Shown here piece after piece: positions 54,570 to 64,000 of a stretch of DNA of 64,000 nucleotides. The DNA is from Triatoma infestans. Lineage: Eukaryota > Arthropoda > Insecta > Hemiptera > Reduviidae. The notes below the pieces were generated by a model that made no database searches, was not told the DNA's origin, and worked only from the letters and a program-made list of their open reading frames with translations. Made by a program: the position numbers and the translations under genes. Within the stretch, counting starts at the first letter, position 1. Each line of letters starts with the position of its first letter. The stretch spans positions 155,568 through 219,567 of the forward strand of contig JAAEAF010003376.1 of the NCBI GenBank assembly GCA_011037195.1. The letters run 5' to 3'.

Positions 54570-56736
54570 TTTTTTATTTTTTTTTTTATTAATTTTATTT
54601 TACATCTATACAATACACATTGGTACATGATAGATGGAGAGTGGTTTGACATACAAACTATTAACATGCAGTAATTAGCAGAAAAACAAATGGAAGAAAA
54701 GGAAAACAAAATGAATGAACAAAATGAACAGTAAAATAAAAATTAATAAAATAAACAACCTTAATTTGACGATATCAATAAAGAAAAAGCCAAATAAAAC
54801 AAATATAAAGTAAAAGGTATCCATTAAAAAAGGGTACAATAGATCATGTAAGTGGTCGCGGTACAGAACCCTGAAAAAAAAAAATCCATTAAAAATCTAA
54901 AAGAAACTTTCTCATTTTTAAACTGTTAATTATAAATTTATACACATCAAATAAATAATTCTTATTCTTTATAAAGAAAATACTTGTTGTAGTTAATGGG
55001 TAATTTTACATAAATATCTCTCTCTATATAAAGAAAATGCAGGACAGTCAATAAACATGTGAGCCAAGGTTTCCTGCCTATAGTTACAGAGAGCACAAGT
55101 TGACTCCAAATTTACCTCATACTTAACACCCTTACTGTACACAATTAACCTTTTTTCGGATGACATTCGTACTTGACTCACAACCCTAATTACATCTAGT
55201 GGTCACTATATGATAAATAGCCCTGACTTCCATGCTTGTTAACGAGCATAGAGTACACAGTACTATAGGAAGACTTGGCAATCCTCTCCAAGTCCAGACG
55301 GATCAACTTATCCCTTAAACAATTCAGAATGGCGGCTTTTTCTTTTTCAATCAATCCAGCATCTTGCTCTATCCACAGCCAGCTAAATCCGAGGTCAGCA
55401 AAGTACTCCTTCATTTGCGAAACCCAGTTGAATTTGGTATTATTACCGACTAAACCGTCCATTGTTAACATCCTGTTGTAACAAACTTTAGGAATGCGAT
55501 TATTGGGCATATTCAAAATCTTTATTAGAAAGTTTCTCAACAAGATATCTCAACTAGATGCTGCCCGTCTCCATTCTCACCATATAGCTGCTGTGCAATT
55601 CGGCCAGTAGTACAAGGATTTAAGAAATTTGGTCTGTAAGACCTCTAGCTGATCTATGTACCTTAACGCCCAAACCTCACTGCCATACAGCAGTACCGAG
55701 CAGACACTGCTTTCAAAAAGTTTTAACCTACTGGCCAAGGAAGAGACCCTTACCCTAGAGAAGATTGCCTTCACAGCACAAGAAGCCACCGTAGCCCTAT
55801 TAAGCATATCTTTAGCTGCCAAATTGAAATCCCTGAATTAGAAAACAATATGCCCAAGAATTTAAAGGAACTCACAACCTCAATAGGTTCTTTCAAGTAA
55901 AAAAAAGATTCTTTTTTTGGATCTTCCATGGCTTTTCTTAAATATCACAATTTTAGATTTGTTTTCATTGACTTCCAGTTTATTAATAGTACAATATTTT
56001 TCTAATGCTTGCAGTTTTCTTTTCAAATCTACAGGTGTATTTGATAAGAGTACAACATCGTCTGCATATAAAAGGGAAGAGATGCCGTAAGTGTGATCAA
56101 TCTGAACCTCAGCACAATTATGGTCTCGTAAAAACTGAACAAGATAGTTAATAAAAATCGCGAAGAGCAAAGGGGAAATAGTATCACCCTGAAGAACGCC
56201 TCTTGTAACCTGAACTTCATCAGTACATGTACTGCCAACTTTAATTTTTGTGCTGATATTCTTGTAGAGGTTCATCAAGATATTTATCCACTTACGACTC
56301 ATCCCAAACTCAAATAATTTGCACCAAAGCAGACGATGATCCACAGAATCAAACGCCTTTCTAAAATCGATAAAACATGCGTAAGGAGGGGGCTCCTTTT
56401 TGGTTTAACTATCTGCAAATGAATCAAAGACGACAGAGTAAACAAACTATCAATACAACTTCTATTCTTCCGGAAGCCATTTTGGTTCTCAACCAGAGGA
56501 TTACCAAATTCAAGCCATTCCGAGAGTCTATTATTCAAAACCTGAGTAAATAATTTTGTTAAGGAATTCATTAAAGTGATTCCTCTATAATTTCCGGGTT
56601 GTAAGGGATCCCCTTTCTTAATACAAACATTTCCGATCTGCCCCATCCTTTAGGTATGGATTCAGAATCAAAGACTGCGCTAAATAAGTTGTAAATACAG
56701 TCAATACCTTCAGCAGGTAAATTCTTATAAAATTCG
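54570..56736 (-). mobile_element. LINE-D: 5'-truncated non-LTR retrotransposon
   Basis: Flanked by GAAATCGGCTATATT (54,555-54,569) and GAAAACGGCTATATT (56,737-56,751), a 15-bp target duplication with one mismatch. The minus-strand 3' end is A-rich (AAAATTAATAAAAAAAAAAAA). The 5' end is truncated within the RT fingers, near 56,736. Confidence 0.85.
54993..56646 (-). pseudogene. LINE-D ORF2 remnant (RT and C-terminal zinc knuckle)
   Basis: From the right: 56,646-56,299 has GNYRGITLMNSLTKLFTQVL and GFRKNRSCIDSLF (RT fingers). A frameshift near 56,400 then gives 56,344-55,880, with GVLQGDTISPLLF at residues 49-61, catalytic YADD at 93-96 and NENKSKIVIFKK. Next is 55,822-55,577 with RLKLFESSVCSVLLYGSEVW (thumb), then 55,543-55,196 with NFLIKILNMPNNRIPKVCYN. 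Last is 55,181-54,993 with an intact zinc knuckle CALCNYRQETLAHMFIDC (C-x2-C-x8-H-x4-C). At least four frame breaks separate them, but the catalytic box is intact. This is the second-best preserved LINE. Confidence 0.88.
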
Positions 56737-56751
56737 GAAAACGGCTATATT
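56737..56751 (+). repeat. LINE-D target-site duplication, right
   Basis: GAAAACGGCTATATT. Confidence 0.75.
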
Positions 56752-56900
56752 CGTTGAACTGGAAATGTTAACTGCAAAGATATAAATTCCTATCACTTTT
56801 ATCTGAAACATTTTCCGGAATAATTGAATTTAGGGGTATTCTGAGGAATCTGGATCATTATATCTCAAATGTTGTTTGGGTTTGTGTAGTGTTTTGATGC

Positions 56901-58690
56901 TGTCTTTTGGATTACAGTTTAATTTAAAGCAAACAAATTCAATTTTTTACATATCATTTGTGTTAACAGCATTTACCTCAATACTTATGGTAGGGAAGCT
57001 GAATAAAAAGTTAAGTTAAAGAATTTGCCAATTTTATAATTGTACAAATTAAGAATTGTACAGGCAGTAAGAAAAGATCTTGTAAGTGTTAATAGATTTA
57101 TTTTTATTTATTAGTAAAAAGTAAGAAACCAATTACAAAAAAGAACTGAGAATCGGATGAGATAAATTTAAGCTCTTCAGATTTTAGTATAAAATGAGGT
57201 ATCAGAAGATTATTGGAAAATTCAAGGCCGTTAGGAGAAATTTTATACGGATTAATCACACAAATCAGTACTATTCGGAAAAATTCTTTTATCTGGTTAT
57301 AAAGGAAAATTAATCCTCACTGTTGAGGGACTGCAATATCATGATTCAGAAGAAGTCGGAAACTTGGTTTATATAGGAAAATACCTCTCGTTAACCATTT
57401 TCTATATGAAATAGAAATAGGAGGGCTGCTATAGACTTAGCAGAGTAATCTCACCTAGGTACCCAGTAGCAGGAACACCATATCTCACCCTCCAAAAAAA
57501 AAAAATTAAACTCCAAAATTATTGTAGATTTATGCATGTTTCTGAATTTATCTAATCATCCAGCAAATTGTCCTTACAATGTTTCATTAAACCTGTTAAA
57601 TTGCTTACATAATTCCGTGATAGAATTTCTTTTGAGAAAAAGAAAATATATCGAAATCAAAGATTGATATATTTAAGCATACAAGGATTGATATGAGAAT
57701 CAGTTTTTCAAAAGAAGATAGTAAAATTAAAGAAGTTGAACGATACAACAAAACAAAATGTCGAATTATGATCAACAAATTACATTTTCGAAAATTCTGA
57801 GTAATTATTTTTCTCTTCCTCGCATTGAGAAGTCGAATCTCTCACTAAATTAGTTCAAAATGATCTAAAAATCCCACATATTTAATAGAAATATTCGCTA
57901 AATTCCTACTGAAACTATAAAACATTTAATTTCTACTGACTTTTCATTTCATCCTTGAATTAAACGAGGAAAAATCCGTCTTTAAAGTCTAAAAATCCGG
58001 ATGATGATAACACTTATGTGACGATTCATTTTCATTGAAATTACAAAACAGTGTTGGTGAAGTAATGGTTGTTTTGAAAACAATTTGATGTACTGTAACA
58101 ACTTTACTGCAATCAATTAATCTCAGATAGAAACAACTTCATGTCCAAAAAAAAAAAAATTAAATCAAATGATTAAAGAAAAAGGAAGCAAACTTATTAT
58201 TAATGGAATTCTTTTTAATTTTAATCCTCAAAAAAGATAATAAGTGAGTTAAACTCATTTCAAGTCCACAATTCAGTCAAGACACTTTATTTTTTGTGTT
58301 TTGCTAATATCTACTGCAAATAAGCTTGTCTTTCTTGGATCAAAATTAAACTTGCAACTTTTTTTAATATAACGCTGAACATTAAAATCTTGCTGAACAT
58401 TTGCTTCGTATTCATTTATTGAAATTCAGTCCAATGATTAAGTAATTCAACAAAAAAATAAACAAATATTCGTAGAAAATAGGTAAACTTAAAAGATCAA
58501 TTAAACGTAACTTACTTCTTCCTAATGCTTTACAAAGAAAATATTGCACTATGCCACATTTTCTAATTTGAGTTTTTACCTTAAAACAAAAGTTTGAAGC
58601 CGCTGCGTACTTCTAGAAAATGACCCATGGGTAGGCCCAAACAGAATATTCCATAATATTGTGCATTTATTTCGAAAAAATTGATTCAGT
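56901..58690. other. AT-rich stretch without recognisable gene
   Basis: No supported frame. The only local feature noticed is GTACCCAGTAGCAGGAACAC near 57,458; its nature is unclear. Confidence 0.45.
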
Positions 58691-58699
58691 TAATCTCGC

Positions 58700-59300
58700 C
58701 CTCACATTGCAATTTTCACTTACGCAGATGACATAGCTATTCTTTCTCTACATACTGATTCTGTACAATCCATCCGTATCTTGGAACTCCTCTACTCTCT
58801 CTTAACATATTTAAAAGTGGTTTTCTAAATGGAGAATTAAAATAAATGTTTAAAAATGCTAAAACATTCACTCTTAGACCAACAATCTGCTCACCTGCAT
58901 ACTTATATCAGACTGCACTCCCTTGTGCAGAGGCAGTACGATATCTTGGACTCTACATTGACAAGCGACTGAGATGGAATCCGCACTGAAGGCTCAAAAG
59001 ACAAGAACTTAAAAAAAGTTACCACTTACTGGTACGACTACTTGCCAGATCATTAAACAACACAGTTCTGATATACAACGCACTTGTGGAACCTGTCTGG
59101 ACTTACGGACTCAAACAACTATGGGGGCAGCCAAGCAATCTAATATCTATGGCCTTCAATCCCTACCATCCAAAATTCTTCGCTACTACTCAATAGAACC
59201 ATCCATAATGACCTAAAGATACCATTTATTGAAGAATTCATCTCTAATACTACAAAAAATGTCATTCTCTCCTTTCTGGTTATCCTACTCTCTAATTCAT
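58700..59300 (+). pseudogene. Jockey-like reverse transcriptase fragment with YADD
   Basis: Plus strand reads FTYADDIAILSLHTDSVQSI (YADD at 58,721-58,732) and RILELLYSLLTYLK, then, out of frame, YLGLYIDKRLRWNPH-type sequence near 58,935-58,990. It continues with LLARSLNNTVLIYNALVEPVW (59,040-59,100) and TYGLKQLWG, ending HNDLKIPFIEEFI at 59,205-59,245. The order YADD, RYLGVxLD, LKxLIYKSxLxPIWTYG, DLKIPF is that of Jockey-clade RTs. Three or more breaks. The shared DLKIPF block suggests the same family as the piece at 18.5 kb. Confidence 0.72.
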
Positions 59301-59765
59301 CAACTTCAGAACAGGATTGGCAGACCGTGAAGCATGATCACATAACTTTTAGATAGTGAAACCGGCGAGTTTCCCGGATAAAAGCAATTCGAGCAAATAA
59401 ATTTTAGCAATTTGTAGCAAAATAAATTCTACCCTCTTTCAATCAGGATATTTATGTTCTTGATCGAGCCAGTTCTAATACCAATAGGGTGAATCAACAC
59501 CGGAAAGGAGCTCCTTCTTTTCTGTGGGTGCACTTTATCAATTTGAGAGAGAATGCCCTTTATCTATTGAGAAAGCCGATGAATTGCAAAACTAGCTCAT
59601 ATTTAGAGTCAACAATTTTTTACAGTCGGCATGAAAAAACGGGTAGAAAGATGGGATAAGTGTATAATTTTAATAAGGAACATGTCGAAACATACGTATT
59701 AGTGAGATTCAGTTAATACACTACATTAAACTGTAATTGTTTCCGTAGTTATTGAATGAATTTCC
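59300..59765. other. No recognisable gene
   Basis: Non-repetitive, no open frame of note. AACATGTCGAAACATACG at 59,679 resembles the second half of the hairpin motif. Confidence 0.4.
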
Positions 59766-59769
59766 TTAT

Positions 59770-59850
59770 AATAATAATAATAATAATAATAAAATAATAA
59801 TAATAATAATAATAATAGAATAATAATAATAATAATAAATAAATATATAA
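59770..59850. repeat. (AAT)n microsatellite, LINE-E tail
   Basis: Runs of ATAATAATAATAATAATA with AAAATA and AGAATA interruptions. It adjoins the minus-strand LINE-E 3' end (AATAAAGTATTATT) and is likely its simple-repeat tail. Confidence 0.9.
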
Positions 59851-60223
59851 TAATACTTTATTTGAAAGAAATTAAATAGAAACATATAAAAAATGAAAGA
59901 GTATTCTACGGCAATGGTAAACCGTCTGCCGGAGGTTGATGTACATGTATATAATAACAATTACAAATTGTTTTATAAATTGAATAAATATTTAAGAACA
60001 AAAACTGCTAATAAAGGAATACAAAAGTTGAAAAAAGAAAGAAAAATAATAATACAAATAAAATAGTAATAATAAACAGAATAAAGAAAAGAAAGTCCTT
60101 CACTTAAACTAAATAACTTTTTTTTTTCTTTTTTTTTAATAAAAAAAGAATTAGATTCCTCAATAACTAAATATATGAACAAATTACTAAATACATTTAG
60201 TTATAACAAAAAGAACCTGAATA

Positions 60224-61969
60224 CTAATAATATAAAGAGAGCTCAATCAAAATTAAATTCCATAATTCAATTATATCTATATTGCCAGGCGTGTCTCGCA
60301 AAATTAATAATCCCAATGCAGTTTCGCCATTGAGCATCAATATTAACTGCGGTCTAGATAATTTGTCGCAACCAACATAAAGCCTACGTATCTCGGAGAG
60401 AATGGAACAGTCTGCCAAAAAGTGGTAGGCATCCTCCCTCGCTCGAGAGTTACATAGCGAACACAAGGAGTTACTTCTCTTAACCCAAGGGGTATAATTT
60501 AAATAGAGCAGCTAACCGCGAAGTCTGAATAGCCAACCAAGTTGACTGAGCGTTAGATTCGTTGAGTTGGACACCAAGCTACAAGGCTTGACAGAATAAT
60601 CCAACTCTTTATATAATAAAAACCTGGTAGAGCAACGAGCCAACTCCACACACTCCTCAAGATGGGGATCCCCTATTCTTTGTACAATGGCCGTTAGTTG
60701 CGTCCGCCAACTAGACATATTTACTATAGATGAATCAAATACACAGGAGTAGCGCTGAGCTAAGGAAGACCAATGCTTAAACCAAAAAATTTTATTTTTA
60801 ATAATCTCCAAAGCCAATATTTTGGGAAGGCGATAATCGGGCAAGTTCAGAATTTTAAGACAGTATCTAAAATGTAGAGAAAAAGTAAAAACCTTAATAA
60901 GAGTTGTGGACGTTTCAATGGGAACCATATAATTAGGAGTCACTGAAGGCAATCTGAAAACTTTTTTAATAAAAAATCATTGTAACTTTTCTAATTCTTC
61001 ATACCTTTGAAAGCCCCAAACCTGACAGGCATAACAAACCACGGTACGGAAACTGCATTAAAAAAAGTATATTTAGCCGAAGGCGGGACTGAGTTATTTG
61101 CAATGAAATCAGACCAAAACCTGTTGACGCCGAATTTGGCCGAAGAGATTCTATCTTTCAAGTGTGAAGTCATAGATAATCGGGTAGACAGCAAAACACC
61201 CAGATATTTATACTGATTAACAACTTCCACGGATGAACCCTTGTAAAGCCAACGTTCAGAAGAAGCAAGTCTACCTCCCTTCCGAAATACCATAATTTTA
61301 GATTTTGTTAAATTTAAAGATAAATTCCAGAGATCACAATAAGATTCTAAAATTTTAATATTTCTTTTGAGAGTAGTAGGGTTATCCGCTAAAAGCACCA
61401 CATCGTCGGCATACATTAATATCTTGAATACGACTCCACCTATACGAACACCACCTTCAAGAGCCAGAGGTAAATCGTCCAGAAAAAGCGAGAATAATAT
61501 CGGACTGAGAGGCAGCCCTGACGAACCCCACTAGTGACTCTGAAAAAGTCAGAAATGCCATCTTTGTACCTAACAGCAGAAGTCGCCTGGGCATATAAAC
61601 TTTTCAAAGTATTAATAAATTTGGACGAAACCCCAGGATTAAAGAGCTTTAAAAATAGTGAATTGTGATCTACAGAATCGAAGGCTGCTTTTAGGTCTAC
61701 AAAAAACAATACAACTTACCCCCTGGTCGCATAAATTTAAGCTTAATTATATTAGTTATAACAAACAAGTTGTCAATCGCGGAGTAACCACGTCTGAAAC
61801 CAGACTGGGATTCACTTAAAAGGGAGTTGTCTGTAACAAACGATTCCTGATGACGAAGCAAAAGTCCAGTGAATATTTTAGCAACTGCATCTAAGCAAGA
61901 GATTCCTCTATAGTTACTTATAATAATTGATAAAATAACCAAACCTGCACAAAATATAAGGGATTTCAA
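60224..61969 (-). pseudogene. LINE-E ORF2 remnant (RT and C-terminal zinc knuckle)
   Basis: Pieces from the right: 61,969-61,697 with SNYRGISCLDAVAKIFTGLL and ESQSGFRRGYSAIDNLF; 61,709-61,440 with FFVDLKAAFDSVDH (A box) and GVRQGCLSV; 61,416-60,991 opening MYADDVVLLAD and carrying SKIMVFRKGGRL and YKYLGVLLS; 60,952-60,512 with LKILNLPDYRLPKILALEII; 60,466-60,224 with an intact zinc knuckle CSLCNSRAREDAYHFLADC (C-x2-C-x9-H-x4-C). Small shifts near 61,700, 61,520, 60,970 and 60,490 separate them. LINE-A shares the LPxxRxPxxLxxxIIxxKxFW pattern, so A and E are close relatives. Confidence 0.88.
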
Positions 61970-61990
61970 GAATTTTCCTTTGATTAATCA

Positions 61991-62877
61991 TAAACTTATA
62001 AGACAAATATTTCAATTTTATAATAAAGAGATTTAAAAACAATGCAATAGCCCACGGTATACAGATAAAGAACATTGACAGGCCTTGAACTGTCCGCTTG
62101 GTTCCTTGATATTGTAGTAAGTTCTTTTATTATTAGGTACTTTTCTAATCCATTTTCAGTTTATTTTAAATTTTTTATTATTTTCTTTTAGAGTTTTTAC
62201 ATAATAAATATATAATTTCTGTTTTCTCTCCCTTTTATGTCTATATTAAATCCTTCAAATGAGACTACTATTTTACATGTAGAATATCTCATACACAAAA
62301 AACACACACATGTAAAATATTTTATACATATTATGGATAAACAAACAACATTAACAAGCAGCATTATCTCCTCGAAGGAACTGTGTAACCAATTTTGAAA
62401 CGGTTTATCGATGTGACTAAAGTGTTTAGGAATTTTAGAATAATGGATGTGCTGAATGTGAGTTTGATGATGCATGGAGTCAATTATTATCATTAGATAT
62501 GGATTAACTAGAAAAGCTGTACTGATAGCCAAATGATATCTATTAATATTTTGGCCAAATAATAGCCAAATAATATTTTAATATGCGAAATAGAGTTGAA
62601 TAATATTTTAATATTTTATAGCCAAATAATATTTAAAATGCGAAATAATTTAAACAACGCCCAATTGAAACTCAATTTTAAGATTGCCGTAATATTTAAA
62701 CACTATCATCCAGTAGTTATCAATAAACTGACTGCTAATTATGGTGGCGTAACACTAAATTATTAGGCAGAATCAAATTAAAGAGCAAAACTTGATGAGA
62801 CTTTTAGTTTTGGACATGTTTTTTTCATAGACAAACAGGCACACATAGGGATCAATTGCTTTAAAAAATGTTTCATC
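61991..62877. other. AT-rich stretch without recognisable gene
   Basis: Contains a short repeated word GCCAAATAATA (62,530-62,630). No gene. Confidence 0.45.
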
Positions 62878-63060
62878 AGAGATATTTTCCGTGGTAGCCT
62901 GCATCATTTTGTGGTCATCACCGGTTTCGGGTGTTTGCCCATCATCAGGATATTTTGATAAAACAGTATGATAACATAGACTTGCATAGTGCAAAATCAG
63001 CAAAATCATATACAACCACCACAGCAAAAATGTTTCATACTGTGGAGATCTCAAAACATA
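62877..63060 (-). mobile_element. Foldback element A, single arm
   Basis: TCAGAGATATTTTCCGTGG, GTCATCACCGGTTTCGGGTG, TTTGCCCATCATCAGGA, then GACTTGCATAGTGCAAAATC. Only one arm, as at 15.8 kb, with the hairpin stem partly lost. Confidence 0.75.
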
Positions 63061-64000
63061 TAGTTCCAATAAAAATTCAATTTCGTTAAATTGTCAGGAT
63101 CCTCTTAAATATTTTCTCCTTAAACAGTAAAAGAAAATTATTAGATACAATTTCTGACTAGCCATGGAATTGCTAATAAATAAAATATATTTTTTTTAAT
63201 AAATAAATATTTTTAAAAAATCTGCTTTTTCAAGAAACAAAATGACTGACGGCCACTGAATTTTGCTTTCGATCATTATTTATTATTGCACAGTTTACTG
63301 TAACTTACTTAGATTACTTTAGAACTTAGTAAGTTTCAATGAGAGAATAGTTAAAAATGTAGTTAAAATGTTATAAATTATATTTAGCTAGGTATCTTTT
63401 AAAAAAGAATGAATAGATATACGTTAAAAAATGACAACACTCAATAATAAATTATATAAAAGAAAATAGATCAAACGATGTTATATTTTATACAAAAAAT
63501 ATTATTGTAGATAAATGACGGCCATCAGTTTGAGCAATAACTTTCAGTTTTAATTAAGTCATATTCTTGTCTCCTTTGCCAAACTCAGTCGCTGTCTAAA
63601 TTGTAGCTTCTTCGGTTATATTATTCTATTTTTAAAACATATGAGCTAATTTTTAACTTAGCTCATATTTTAATTTCATACTTTATATTTACGTTGCTAA
63701 AATTTAGTTTAACAAAAAGTGAATCACAATGAATAAACTGAATGATGATTTCTTAGATTTTATTTGTAAACTTCCTTCAGTTATATGCGAAAAATTGAAG
63801 TAACAGTGGGTATTGAAAACAATTAAATACAATTTCCACATTTCAAAGAAATTATTTACTTAAGAAATTATCCGTCTTTGATTTACTTAATGCCCGTCTT
63901 TGCAAAATGGTGAATTACTCGATTTTTTTTAGTTTAAAAATGGAATGTTCAATGGAAAGGAGTGAATGAAATGATACGAATTGAACTGAAACTAAATCTA
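63061..64000. other. AT-rich stretch to the window end
   Basis: No supported gene or repeat. Confidence 0.45.

Larger units (their letters stand above)
54490..56900 (+). repeat. R1 repeat copy, interrupted by LINE-D
   Basis: Left part (54,490-54,569) has AATTCCAAATTCGAAGAAGT and CGGATAACGAGGAGTGC; the right part (56,742-56,880) has CGTTGAACTGGAAATGTTAA, CTATCACTTTTATCTGAAAC, TTTTCCGGAATAATTGAATT. Confidence 0.6.
59770..61990 (-). mobile_element. LINE-E: 5'-truncated non-LTR retrotransposon
   Basis: Minus-strand RT, C-terminal domain, 3' UTR and an (ATT)n tail. GAATTTCCTT on the left (59,757) and GAATTTTCCTT on the right (about 61,970) may be the target duplication but differ by one base. 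The 5' end is truncated within the RT fingers near 61,990. Confidence 0.8.

Noticed and set aside
59770..59960. Leu/Ile-rich membrane protein on the minus strand
   Set aside because: The frame is only a translation of the (AAT)n microsatellite.
1..64000. CRISPR array, prokaryotic operon, rRNA or intact tRNA
   Set aside because: No regularly spaced repeats, no tight gene arrays, no rRNA-like sequence, and the only tRNA-like sequences are SINE heads or degenerate.

Overview
The window looks like a TE-rich, AT-rich intergenic and intronic stretch of an arthropod nuclear genome, most probably an insect. The evidence is the mix of mobile elements: EN/RT non-LTR retrotransposons with zinc-knuckle C-termini, an RTE-like LINE, Jockey-like fragments, mariner and Tc1 remnants, a Helitron 3' end, a Penelope-like GIY-YIG fragment, copia and solo-LTR pieces, and tRNA-derived SINEs. 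I see no bacterial operons, rRNA, intact tRNA or CRISPR. Almost every protein-coding trace is a decayed transposon gene. The species cannot be named from the sequence alone.

Layout. 1-5.1 kb: a nearly full-length but degenerate minus-strand LINE (ORF1 and ORF2), with a Helitron 3' end inserted at the start of ORF2 between two 78-bp copies of the target. 7.1-8.36 kb: a mariner pseudogene. 9-16 kb: palindromic foldback elements and the first copies of an ORF-less repeat called R1 here. 18.5-20.7 kb: a Jockey RT fragment, then a copia RNase H fragment split by a solo LTR. 21.2-23.4 kb: an RTE-like 5' fragment split by a 5'-truncated LINE with a 17-bp target duplication. 26-32 kb: foldbacks, SINEs and R1 copies. 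34.2-37.4 kb: the best-preserved element, a 3.2-kb RTE-like LINE inserted in an R1 copy with an 11-bp target duplication. 38.66-38.78 kb: a probable host exon on the minus strand; possible first exons lie at 49.5 and 50.6 kb. 40.9-41.7 kb: a Tc1-like remnant. 43.3-43.7 kb: two SINEs in tandem. 46 kb: a plus-strand LINE 3' fragment. 49.8-53 kb: R1 copies and a Penelope-like 3' fragment. 54.5-56.8 and 59.8-62 kb: two more minus-strand LINEs. 58.7-59.3 kb: a second Jockey-like RT fragment.

The genes form no pathway; the content is a record of nested insertions. Two signals stand out. One is a recurring motif (CTGANGAN, a stem-loop, then GAAA) shared by three otherwise different foldback families and by the flank of the Penelope-like fragment; it resembles a hammerhead-ribozyme core. 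The other is the R1 family, about ten copies with conserved blocks but no coding capacity that I can see. No clearly novel functional system was found.
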